This document shows, piece after piece, positions 1-6,850 of a stretch of 7,193 nucleotides of DNA. The notes beneath the pieces were generated by a model that saw only the letters and a list, made by a program, of their open reading frames with translations, did no database searches and was not told the origin of the DNA. The translations under genes and the position numbers were made by a program. The DNA is taken from contig DAOWAC010000051.1 in the NCBI GenBank assembly GCA_030634785.1, positions 1 through 7,193 of the forward strand, in the 5' to 3' direction. The DNA is from Chloroflexota bacterium (lineage in GTDB: Archaea; Iainarchaeota; Iainarchaeia; Iainarchaeales; GCA-2688035). Every line of letters begins with the position of its first letter. Positions within the stretch are counted from its first letter, which is position 1.

Positions 1-576
1 ATAAGGCTGCGTTTCTCTTTGCCCATAAACATTAAACTGTCTCATTATAATTACCGGAATTTTTTGCTCGTGGTGCAGAGTATAACAAAGTCTGTCTGCT
101 GCAAGTTTGCTTACTGCATATGTTGAAAGGGGTAAAGTTCTATGATGCTCGTCCATTGGAACCTGTTTTGCACTTCCGTAAACTTCGGAAGTTGAGTATT
201 GTATAATTCTTTTAACTCCTGCCTTTTTTGAAGACATTAAAACATTTAGTGTTCCGTTTGCATTAACTTCAAAAAAGTGATCTGGTCTGTCATAACAGTA
301 TGGAATGTATGGTTCTGCTGCAAGATTAAAAACAAATTCAATTTTATTGTCTTTCAAAGTCTTATCGAGGTCTTTGTTAAGAATGTCGCCTTCAATAAAC
401 TTTATTTCGTCCTTTACTTCTTCAAGGTTTGAAAGACTCCCTGAAAAAAGGTTGTCATAAACAACAACATCGGCTTTTAACTTTAGAAGTTCTCTTGTAA
501 GTCCAGATCCGATAAATCCAGCTCCGCCTGTAACAAATACTTTTTTTCCCTTCCAAAAAGTTTCATCAGTTGTCAT
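1..576 (-). CDS. NAD-dependent epimerase/dehydratase (extended SDR), partial at left edge
   Basis: This is the N-terminal 192 residues of a nucleotide-sugar epimerase or dehydratase; the reading frame is open to base 1 and the C-terminal substrate domain lies outside. The Rossmann glycine motif GGAGFIG is at residues 17-23, and the cofactor-ribose acid is D41 in VVYDNLFSG, which favours NAD. The catalytic STSEVYG is at 128-134 and YAVSK (Tyr153, Lys157) follows, with FNVYGQRE near the edge. The fold class is clear, but the substrate (UDP-glucose, UDP-GlcNAc, GDP-mannose or other) cannot be told from this half. ATG at 576 is chosen because GGGATGAT lies just upstream; an in-frame ATG at 585 would add MIK. 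It follows the family 4 glycosyltransferase by 67 to 76 bases, a gap with its own TATA-like box, so it may be transcribed separately as well as by read-through. Its likely role is supplying an activated sugar to the neighbouring transferases. Confidence 0.9.
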   Translation of the reverse strand, partial: MTTDETFWKGKKVFVTGGAGFIGSGLTRELLKLKADVVVYDNLFSGSLSNLEEVKDEIKFIEGDILNKDLDKTLKDNKIEFVFNLAAEPYIPYCYDRPDHFFEVNANGTLNVLMSSKKAGVKRIIQYSTSEVYGSAKQVPMDEHHRTLPLSTYAVSKLAADRLCYTLHHEQKIPVIIMRQFNVYGQRETQPY

Positions 577-580
577 TTTT

Positions 581-588
581 ATCATCCC
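581..588 (-). promoter_or_regulatory. Possible ribosome binding site for the left-edge SDR gene
   Basis: GGGATGAT on the minus strand ends four bases before the ATG at 576 and resembles the GGTGAT form of the Shine-Dalgarno. It overlaps the alternative in-frame ATG at 585, so if this site is used the start is 576. The spacing is short, so the assignment is tentative. Confidence 0.4.
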
Positions 589-605
589 TTTTCTTCCACT
601 AAATT

Positions 606-615
606 AATTTTATAA
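606..615 (-). promoter_or_regulatory. Possible archaeal TATA box upstream of the left-edge SDR
   Basis: TTATAAAATT on the minus strand, preceded by the purine-rich AAAAAGAG, resembles a TATA box with a weak BRE. Its centre lies about 25 bases before the in-frame ATG at 585, which is the usual archaeal distance to the transcription start. If real, transcripts would begin at or very near the start codon. In AT-rich DNA such matches occur by chance. Confidence 0.35.
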
Positions 616-623
616 CTCTTTTT

Positions 624-644
624 AAGCTTCACCAATTCAAGCTT
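624..644. repeat. Short inverted repeat between the GT4 gene and the SDR gene
   Basis: Two copies of the self-complementary hexamer AAGCTT (624-629 and 639-644) flank a 9-base spacer and can form a 6-bp stem. It lies just after the stop of the family 4 glycosyltransferase gene. No T-run follows on the minus strand, so it is a poor terminator. It could equally be chance or a protein-binding site. Confidence 0.3.
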
Positions 645-652
645 TGTACCAA

Positions 653-1753
653 TTAACTCCTATAAACTTTTTCAAATTTCTTCAAATCTTCCTTCCAGCT
701 AAATTTTTGCGAAAAATTCCTTGCATTCCTGCCTATTTCCTGCTTTTTAGACTTTTTCAAGTCGATTATCTTTTCAATTGTCTTTGTTGCTTCCTCTTTG
801 TTTGAAAAGTCAACAATAAAACCTGTTTTTCCATTGCTTACAAATGCTCTAAATGGCGGAATTGAATTCAATACTGGAATAACTCCTGTAGCCATTGCTT
901 CAACAGCGCTTATTCCAAATCCTTCATACTCTGAAGCGCTTACGAAAAATTCACTTTCTGAATAAAACCTTAAAAGTTCTTTTTCTGAAATCATTCCAAA
1001 AACTTTTACATTTCTGTCCAAACCTTTTACAGAAACCATTTCCTGCACTTCGCTTTTGCTTAAATCAAACGGCATTCCTGCAATCTTCAAAGAAAAATTC
1101 TTTCCATCTTTTTTAACTTCAGTAAACGCATTCAAAAGATTTTCAAGTCCTTTGTTTTTGCTAAGCCTTCCGACAAAAAGAAAACTGTTTGGCACTGGTT
1201 TTCTTGGAATTTTTGAAAGTTCTTCAACCGGAACAGGGTTTTCAATTAAAACAAGCTTTCTCTCAGGCACAATTTTTTTGAACGTTTCAAAATCCTGCGT
1301 GCTTACTGCAATAACTTTGTCAAAAGCTGTTAAAGTTAGCTTGCACCAAAGATTAAAATAAATTTTTTTAAGCAATGAATTGTTTTTTGTGTGAAAAATT
1401 CCTCCATGTGTTGAAAGCACTAGTCTTTTTCTGTGAAAGAGTTTAAACAATGCAAAATAGTCTGAGAAAAATCCAATTCCATGAACGTGAATAGTTTCAA
1501 AATCTTTTACTTTTCCAATTGCTCCTCTGGCAATCCTGTAAACTCCCAAATTAAGAAATCCAAGTCTTTCAATCACTATTCCGTTCTTCTCGCCTTTTGC
1601 CTGAAGCACTTTGCTGCTATTCGGGCACTTGTTTAAGCACACAACCTTTGTTTCATTGCCTTTTTCATTAAGCTCTTCGCACAATTGCATGATATGTGTT
1701 TCAATTCCGCCTGTGCAAGGCCAAAACCGGTGGGATAAATGTGCAATCTTCAT
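653..1753 (-). CDS. Glycosyltransferase family 4 (GT-B fold)
   Basis: A 366-residue retaining glycosyltransferase that moves a sugar from a nucleotide donor to a growing lipid-linked or surface glycan, probably at the cytoplasmic face. The N-terminal acceptor domain opens with MKIAHLSHRFWPCTGGIETH, whose glycine-rich GGIE (15-18) is typical of GT4 enzymes. HGIGFF (91-96) and STHGG (114-118) follow. The C-terminal donor domain starts near VGRLSKNKGL (194-203) and contains the E-x7-E motif, Glu277 and Glu285, in EGFGISAVE, then the usual GKTGFIVD segment. The length is normal and no membrane segment is seen. Its ATG overlaps the stop of the family 2 glycosyltransferase by four bases (ATGA), so the two are probably translationally coupled. 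The stop is TAA. Donor, acceptor and linkage cannot be predicted. Confidence 0.95.
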   Translation of the reverse strand: MKIAHLSHRFWPCTGGIETHIMQLCEELNEKGNETKVVCLNKCPNSSKVLQAKGEKNGIVIERLGFLNLGVYRIARGAIGKVKDFETIHVHGIGFFSDYFALFKLFHRKRLVLSTHGGIFHTKNNSLLKKIYFNLWCKLTLTAFDKVIAVSTQDFETFKKIVPERKLVLIENPVPVEELSKIPRKPVPNSFLFVGRLSKNKGLENLLNAFTEVKKDGKNFSLKIAGMPFDLSKSEVQEMVSVKGLDRNVKVFGMISEKELLRFYSESEFFVSASEYEGFGISAVEAMATGVIPVLNSIPPFRAFVSNGKTGFIVDFSNKEEATKTIEKIIDLKKSKKQEIGRNARNFSQKFSWKEDLKKFEKVYRS

Positions 1754-2724
1754 TTTCCAAGTGCCTCTCTAAGTGTTCCTGCAGCAAGACCAAACGCAAA
1801 CATTGCAGTCCTTAACAAAATTACAAAAGGAGATACAATTGCAACTGCTTTATCTTTTGAAAATGCCCAAAAAGTAAACGGAAATCCTGTTAGGAAAAGT
1901 AGTAATACATTCAATCCAAGTAAGAATGAAAATTCCGGCCAAATAACTGTAACAATTATTGCAGGAACTAAAAGATAAAACAATCCTGCCTGAACCTTTA
2001 TCATTTGGCTTGTGTAACTGTCTTTTACCATCTTGTTCTTGTGTCTTTTGTAGACTTTTGTTCTCCAGTAAGCTCTGAAAAACTTTATTCTAAGGTATTT
2101 AAAGAATCCTGTTGGGTGTGTGTGAAAAATTATTGCCTTTTTGTTAAAAACCATTTTGTAGCCTGCTCTGCTTACTCTAAAACTAAAATCTGTGTCTTCT
2201 CCTGAAGCAATTGGAAAGCGTGTGTCAAATCCTTTCATTTCTTCAAAAACACTTTTTCTGTAAGCAGCACTGTAAGTTCCAATAAAATCAATAAACTCGT
2301 GCTTTATCATTTTTGCATATCTTTGCTCTATCTCAAGCTGAATAAATCTTGCAATAATTTCCTTCTGTTTGCTTTTGTACATTCCCTGAACGCCTGCGAC
2401 ATTTTTTTCAGAAAAAGGATTTAGCATTTCTTCAAGCCATTTCCTGTCGGCAACACAATCAGAGTCTGTAAAAATAATTATTTCGCCTTTTGCTTCTTTT
2501 GCGCCCTTGTTTCTTGCAACAGCAGGTCCTGCATTTTTTTGCCTGAAAAGTTTTACTTTGGAGAATCTTTTTACTATTTCAGGCGTTTTATCCTTACTTC
2601 CATCATCTACAACAATTACTTCAAAATTTCTAAAAGATTGTTTTTCCATTGACTCAAGGCATTTTCCAATAGTTTTTTCAGCATTGAAAGCAGGAATAAC
2701 CACGCTTGCTTTTAGTCCTTGCAT
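1750..2724 (-). CDS. Glycosyltransferase family 2 with C-terminal membrane region
   Basis: A 324-residue inverting GT-A glycosyltransferase, expected to act on a lipid-linked acceptor at the membrane. The start SVVIPAFNAEKTIGKCLES is a canonical family 2 opening. The nucleotide-binding VVDDGSKDKTPEI has Asp40-Asp41. The metal-binding DxD is DSD at 87-89 in FTDSDC. A GEDTDFSFR segment (175-183) supplies the expected catalytic-base acid. After residue 245 the protein becomes hydrophobic, with about three probable membrane helices (roughly 247-263, 265-286 and 293-315), ending in a short tail. A basic stretch with several aromatics (208-230) precedes them. The gene lies 41 bases after the radical SAM-FkbM gene and overlaps the next transferase by four bases. 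A GTGAT ribosome binding site supports the ATG at 2724. The sugar specificity is unknown. Confidence 0.94.
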   Translation of the reverse strand: MQGLKASVVIPAFNAEKTIGKCLESMEKQSFRNFEVIVVDDGSKDKTPEIVKRFSKVKLFRQKNAGPAVARNKGAKEAKGEIIIFTDSDCVADRKWLEEMLNPFSEKNVAGVQGMYKSKQKEIIARFIQLEIEQRYAKMIKHEFIDFIGTYSAAYRKSVFEEMKGFDTRFPIASGEDTDFSFRVSRAGYKMVFNKKAIIFHTHPTGFFKYLRIKFFRAYWRTKVYKRHKNKMVKDSYTSQMIKVQAGLFYLLVPAIIVTVIWPEFSFLLGLNVLLLFLTGFPFTFWAFSKDKAVAIVSPFVILLRTAMFAFGLAAGTLREALGK

Positions 2725-2730
2725 CTAATA

Positions 2731-2737
2731 ATCACTT
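2731..2737 (-). promoter_or_regulatory. Ribosome binding site for the GT2 gene
   Basis: AAGTGAT on the minus strand ends six bases before the ATG at 2724. GTGAT is complementary to the ATCAC of the 16S rRNA 3' end. The match and spacing decide the start of this gene. Confidence 0.6.
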
Positions 2738-2765
2738 CAAACTGCCTTTTTTTCAAAGTATCATT

Positions 2766-5144
2766 TTACTTTTTTTCAGCAAATAAATGGTAAAGACCTT
2801 TGTGGAACTTTTTTTCAGAAATCATTTCGTCAATACTTTTGTCAAATTCTCCTTGCTCTGGAAGAACTTCTTTGGAAAGAATTTTTTCTGAAAGTTTGTA
2901 AATGTCAGGTGATTCCATTATAATTTTGCAGTGTTTAATTCCGTTTTCTTTCAAAAGCTTAAGGAAATCTATGGTTTTTTCTGCTCCCATAAAATCAGCA
3001 TGGACTTCAATGAAAAACAGTAAATTTTTGCTTTCCTTCATTATTTTTTTCATTCCCTGCAAAATCTCATACTCGTATCCTTCCACATCCATTCTTACAA
3101 CCTGTGGCTTTTTCCTGTTCTTAAAAAAACTATCCAAAGTAACAACATCTACTTCAATAGTTTCTCCGCTTTGGTCAAGTTCAACGTTTTCACAAAAAGT
3201 TGAAAGATTTGCCTGTCTTGAAATAAGAATTTTCTTTTTTTCGTTTTTGTCACCGGCTGCCTTGTTAAAAACCTCTATATTCTTGTAATCGTTTGCTTCA
3301 ATATTTTTTTTCAAAAGTTCAACATTATTGGGAATTGGTTCAATAGCATATATTTTTCCCTTTGGACCGACAGCCTTTGCTTCCATTAAAGCATAATATC
3401 CAATATTTGCTCCAACCTCTGCAATTACCATGCCTGGTTTGACTCTTTTCATTAACTCATCAGTTGCCTGGTCTTCTCTTTTGCCTCTGAGGTATAAATC
3501 AGAACAAATTCCTTTGTCCTTTATGTTAAGGTACATATTGCTTCCCTGAACATCTTTCAAAACAAACTTTTTCCTGTGCTTTAATCTTGCCATAGCCATC
3601 TTTGTTCTTGTTGCTACCGTATCAGATTTTATTAATACAATTTTTGCAGCACGCTGTACAACAATTGAAGGTTTTTCCTTTCCGGTTCCTTTTTTTGATT
3701 TTGCAACATACTTGATAAATGTCTTTCCACCTTTCCAAAGTCTTGGAAATTCAGATGGCTGTGTAATAACCTGTACTACTTTTTCTCCAATATACTTTGG
3801 TCTGAAATAAAATTCCTTTCTTGCCTTATCACACCATTCAACCATTTCCTTGTTTGACAATCCTGGCATTGAAACCATGCAATTATGCCAGCCATTTTCA
3901 TCAATCCATTTTCTGAAATCGGTTGAAACAAGCTGTCCGCTTTTTTTGAAGTGCTCGTAAGATTGTGTGCCTGGATAAACCATTATTGGAAAAAATTGTG
4001 CTGAATCAGGGTTCAATCTTTTTGCAAGTTCAATTGTTGCTCTGATTGTTTCTTTATTATCTTCAGGATTTCCAATCATAAAACAGCCGTGAACCAAAAT
4101 TCCTGCCTTTTCTGAATCATCAGTAAACTGTTTCATTTTTCCCAAAGTTGTTCCTTTTCTAACATCGTTTAATACATGCTGGCTTCCTGACTCAAAACCA
4201 ACACACAAAAGTCTACAACCTGCTTTTTTCATTAATTGTAATGTTTCAAGCGGAACATCTGCTCTTGCATTGCAGCTCCACTTGATTTTAATCTTTTCTT
4301 TAATCTTTGACTTGCAAAAATCGTTTACTCTTCTGTGATCTGCAGTAAAAGTGTCGTCTTCCAGAAAAACCTCTTTTGCATCTGGAAAATTCTTTTCAAT
4401 AAACTTAAACTCTTCTATTACATTTGCAATGCTTCTTTTCCTGTAAGGTCCTGTATTCAAATTTTGAACCCAATTGCAGAACTTGCAATTAAAAGGACAG
4501 CCTCTGCCTGTTACAATTGCAATTTCTGGATACAAATTTGCACTGTAAAAGTAATTCTTGTAATTCAAATGCTTTTTGTAAACTGCACTAATAAAAGGTA
4601 ATTCGTCCAAATTCTGAATCTTTTCCCTCAGCTTGTTTTTCACTGCCTTTTTGCCTTTTCTGAAAACAATTCCATCTACTGTTCCAAGAGCCGGCTTTTT
4701 CTTTACAAGTTCTTTTGCCAAATTCCTCAAAGTATAATCATATTCCTGAATACAAATAGCATCAATTGAATTACTCATTTCCATTGTTTCCAACGGAAGT
4801 GCGCTTACATGTGTTCCTACTAGAACTCCAAAGCATTTCCGTGCCTTTTTTATCTTTCGTAAAACTTCAACATCATTGTGAATGCTTGCCGTGCTTGTGT
4901 CAAGTACAACCATTTCCGGCTTGAACCTCCTTACGATTGCAAGCACTTTCTTTTCACTTATTGGTATTGCCGGCGCATCAACAAGCTTTACTTCATGCCC
5001 TGCTTTTTCAAGAACGCCTGTTGCATAAGCAAGCCACAGTGGGTAATAAATCGTGCCTCCCTTCGTAACCGCCGGCGACCTGCTGCTCCTGCTGTATTTT
5101 GGAAAAAACGGCGGGTTTAACATCAAAATTCGCATGAAATTCAC
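2766..5144 (-). CDS. B12-binding-type radical SAM / FkbM methyltransferase fusion
   Basis: One unbroken 792-residue frame contains two SAM-using enzymes. Residues about 4-150 form a cobalamin-binding-like domain, from MRILMLNPPFF to a GTHVSALPLETME and QEYDYTLRNLAKEL end. It lacks the DxHxxG histidine motif, as in many members of this class. The radical SAM domain (about 205-430) carries C216-x3-C220-x2-C223 in RGCPFNCKFC for a 4Fe-4S cluster, then LEDDTF, CVGFESGS and FPIMVYPGTQSYEHFKKSG. A basic linker (about 470-530) leads to an FkbM domain (Methyltransf_21) with motif I EVGANIGYY (576-584), IEPIPNNVELLKKNI and RMDVEGYEYEIL (684-695). FkbM enzymes usually O-methylate; B12 radical SAM enzymes often methylate unactivated carbon. 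Context suggests sugar or lipid decoration; the substrate is unknown. The GTG at 5144 overlaps the rmlA stop; I prefer the ATG at 5135 (789 residues), since AGTGA lies five bases upstream. Confidence 0.92.
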   Translation of the reverse strand: MNFMRILMLNPPFFPKYSRSSRSPAVTKGGTIYYPLWLAYATGVLEKAGHEVKLVDAPAIPISEKKVLAIVRRFKPEMVVLDTSTASIHNDVEVLRKIKKARKCFGVLVGTHVSALPLETMEMSNSIDAICIQEYDYTLRNLAKELVKKKPALGTVDGIVFRKGKKAVKNKLREKIQNLDELPFISAVYKKHLNYKNYFYSANLYPEIAIVTGRGCPFNCKFCNWVQNLNTGPYRKRSIANVIEEFKFIEKNFPDAKEVFLEDDTFTADHRRVNDFCKSKIKEKIKIKWSCNARADVPLETLQLMKKAGCRLLCVGFESGSQHVLNDVRKGTTLGKMKQFTDDSEKAGILVHGCFMIGNPEDNKETIRATIELAKRLNPDSAQFFPIMVYPGTQSYEHFKKSGQLVSTDFRKWIDENGWHNCMVSMPGLSNKEMVEWCDKARKEFYFRPKYIGEKVVQVITQPSEFPRLWKGGKTFIKYVAKSKKGTGKEKPSIVVQRAAKIVLIKSDTVATRTKMAMARLKHRKKFVLKDVQGSNMYLNIKDKGICSDLYLRGKREDQATDELMKRVKPGMVIAEVGANIGYYALMEAKAVGPKGKIYAIEPIPNNVELLKKNIEANDYKNIEVFNKAAGDKNEKKKILISRQANLSTFCENVELDQSGETIEVDVVTLDSFFKNRKKPQVVRMDVEGYEYEILQGMKKIMKESKNLLFFIEVHADFMGAEKTIDFLKLLKENGIKHCKIIMESPDIYKLSEKILSKEVLPEQGEFDKSIDEMISEKKFHKGLYHLFAEKK

Positions 5145-5145
5145 T
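5141..5145 (-). promoter_or_regulatory. Ribosome binding site within the end of rmlA, deciding the fusion gene start
   Basis: AGTGA on the minus strand ends five bases before the ATG at 5135 and contains the TGA stop of rmlA. It has the GTGA core seen before neighbouring genes. This favours ATG 5135 over GTG 5144 as the start of the radical SAM-FkbM gene and implies coupling to rmlA translation. Confidence 0.45.
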
Positions 5146-5878
5146 TTTTTTTCTCGCTTAGTTTTTTTGTTTCAAGATTTGCATTAAGCAAGTCCTCAAA
5201 GTCTCCTGCATCAAGCCAATTTCCTTTAAGTTTTGCTGCTGAAAGCTTTCCTTGTTCCAAATAATGTCTTTGCACGTCAGTTATTTCTGTTTCGCCTCTT
5301 CCGCTTGGCTTTAGCTTTTTGATGACTTCAAAAACACTTGATTTCATAAAATAAATTCCAACAATTATGTTATTGCTTGGCGGTTCTGCCGGCTTTTCAA
5401 TTACCTTTGTAACTTTTTCCCCTTCTACTACTGCAACACCGCTTTTTTTTGCCTCTTCTTTCGTTCCCTCATAAAGCAAAATCTGCATTTCACCGTTTCC
5501 TTTCTCAAACTGGTCTGCGAAAGGCTTTAGTGATTCAAAAACAATGTTGTCGCCATTAATTGAAATAAATTTATTATCTCCAACAAAATCTTCTGCTAAA
5601 GAAATTGCGCTTGGAATCCCGCCTGCTTCATCCTGAACCCTGTAAGTAAACTTTACTCCAAAGTCTTTTCCTGAACCAAGTAATTGGAATATTGCGCCTG
5701 CATGATGTGTTCCAGTAATTACAAGAATGTCTTTTACTCCTGCATTCTTTAGTATTTCAATCGGATAATAAATCATTGGCTTGTTATAAATCGGTAACAA
5801 ATGTTTGTTGGTCACATTTGTGAGAGGCTTTAGCCTGCTTCCTGTTCCGCCTGCCAAAATAATTCCTTTCAAAACCAT
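5141..5878 (-). CDS. rmlA: Glucose-1-phosphate thymidylyltransferase
   Basis: A 245-residue nucleotidyltransferase that joins dTTP and glucose 1-phosphate to give dTDP-glucose and pyrophosphate, the first step of the dTDP-rhamnose and related 6-deoxyhexose routes, in the cytoplasm. The nucleotide-binding GGTGSRLKPLT is at 10-20 with Lys25, followed by KHLLPIYNKPMIYYPIEIL, close to the RmlA signature. QDEAGGIPSAI (82-92), NGDN with Asp110, EKPAEPPSN (161-169), GRGETEITDV (193-202) and WLDAGD (221-226) match RmlA in order. It is shorter than the roughly 290-residue enterobacterial type because it ends soon after the WLDAGD segment. This is the short form common in archaea and many bacteria. It lies six bases after rmlB, with its ribosome binding site inside the rmlB end, and abuts the fusion gene. 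dTTP preference is inferred from similarity; UTP use is possible. Confidence 0.93.
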   Translation of the reverse strand: MVLKGIILAGGTGSRLKPLTNVTNKHLLPIYNKPMIYYPIEILKNAGVKDILVITGTHHAGAIFQLLGSGKDFGVKFTYRVQDEAGGIPSAISLAEDFVGDNKFISINGDNIVFESLKPFADQFEKGNGEMQILLYEGTKEEAKKSGVAVVEGEKVTKVIEKPAEPPSNNIIVGIYFMKSSVFEVIKKLKPSGRGETEITDVQRHYLEQGKLSAAKLKGNWLDAGDFEDLLNANLETKKLSEKKK

Positions 5879-5883
5879 TTCAA

Positions 5884-5893
5884 ATCACTCCTT
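5884..5893 (-). promoter_or_regulatory. Ribosome binding site for rmlA
   Basis: AAGGAGTGAT on the minus strand ends five bases before the rmlA ATG at 5878 and spans the TGA stop of rmlB. It is the best Shine-Dalgarno in the window, matching most of AGGAGGTGAT with one base missing. It supports the rmlA start and translational coupling to rmlB. Confidence 0.7.
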
Positions 5894-6847
5894 TACAAGT
5901 GGTTTCCACCACTTTTCATTTTCTTTATACCATTGCACTGTTTTATACAGTCCTTCTTCAAATTTTGTTTTTGGTTCCCATCCAAGTTCATTTTTGATTT
6001 TGCTGCAGTCAAGGCTGTATCTTAAATCATGACCTAACCTATCTTTAACCTTTTCAATCATTTCGTCTCCTTTTCCAAGCTCTGCAAGAATTTTTTTTGT
6101 TAATTCAATGTTTTGCAGTTCCTGATTTCCGCCGATATTGTAAATTTGTCCTGCTTTGCCTTTTTCAAGTACTGCGTCAATTCCAGTACAGTTGTCTAAA
6201 ACAAAAAGCCAGTCTCTTACATTTTTTCCTTCTCCGTACAAAGGAACCTTTTTGCCGTTAAGCAAATTTGTGATGAATAAAGGAACAACCTTTTAAGGAA
6301 ACTGGAACGGTCCGTAATTGTTGCTGCTTCTGGTAATTATTCCTGGCAGTTCATATGTTTCAAAATAACTCATTGCAAGCAATTCTCCAGCTGCTTTTGC
6401 TGCACTGTAAGGATTGCGCGGTTTTAACATATCAGTTTCTTTAAAGCTTCCGTTTTCAATCTGTCCATAAACTTCGTCAGTGCTTATCTGCACAAATTTT
6501 TTGATGTTCTGCTTTTTTGCCTGGTCACACAATACTTTTACTCCAAAAAAGTTTGTTTTTGCAAACTCGTCACTGTTTTCAATGCTTCTGTCAACATGGC
6601 TTTCTGCAGCAAAATTTATTACTGCTTCACAACCCTGCATTGCCTTTTCAACATCCTTTGGATTACAAATATCTCCTTGTACAAATTCGTAGTTAGAATT
6701 GCCTTCCAAATCCTGTAAACTCTCTTTTCTGCCTGCATAAGTGAGTTTGTCAAGGTTTACTATAACATCTTCTGAATTTTTTTCAAGGCGCTGCCTGATG
6801 TAATTGCTTCCGATAAATCCACAGCCGCCTGTAACCAAAATCTTCAT
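5885..6847 (-). pseudogene. rmlB: dTDP-glucose 4,6-dehydratase, interrupted by one in-frame TAA
   Basis: RmlB is an NAD-dependent extended SDR that turns dTDP-glucose into dTDP-4-keto-6-deoxyglucose. The frame is 320 codons before the TGA stop, slightly short for the family, and is continuous except for TAA at 6295-6293 (codon 185). Before the stop are GGCGFIG (7-13), DKLTYAG (33-39), AESHVDRSI (81-89), the catalytic STDEVYG with Thr123-Asp124-Glu125, YSAAK (Tyr147, Lys151) and SSNNYGPFQFP. After it, in the same frame, come KVVPLFITNLLNGKKVPLYG, GKNVRDWLFVLDN, the GGNQELQNIELT segment, LGHDLRYSLDCSKIKNELGW and an ordinary C terminus. The family normally has Glu at the interrupted place (QFPEK), so one GAA to TAA change explains it. 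The truncated product would lack the substrate-binding domain. Sequencing error, a strain-level mutation and read-through remain open. It is first of the packed cluster, with rmlA directly behind it. Confidence 0.9.
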
Positions 6848-6850
6848 TTT

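Noticed and set aside
624..644. The AAGCTT inverted repeat as an intrinsic terminator
   Set aside because: The stem is only six A/T-rich base pairs and no T-run follows it on the minus strand, so it is kept only as a repeat.
895..1361. Plus-strand open frames opposite the GT4 gene
   Set aside because: They lie wholly within a well-supported minus-strand gene, overlap each other, have biased Leu/Phe/Ser-rich composition and match no family I know.
1739..2728. Plus-strand open frames opposite the GT2 gene
   Set aside because: They are antisense to a gene with clear GT2 motifs and show no domain or plausible translation signal.
2902..5120. Plus-strand open frames opposite the radical SAM-FkbM gene
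   Set aside because: They are Phe/Ser-rich or Cys-rich antisense translations of conserved minus-strand domains, with no independent support.
5885..6265. Separate small gene of 126 codons starting with TTG at 6265
   Set aside because: It lies in the same frame as the upstream part of rmlB, matches its C-terminal half directly after the TAA, has no ribosome site and uses a weak start. It is the distal part of the broken rmlB.
6293..6295. TAA as a recoded sense codon
   Set aside because: Recoding as selenocysteine or pyrrolysine uses TGA or TAG, not TAA. Genes at 653-1753 and 2766-5144 use TAA as a normal stop.
5805..6692. Plus-strand open frames opposite rmlA and rmlB
   Set aside because: They are antisense to conserved enzyme motifs and have no recognisable features.
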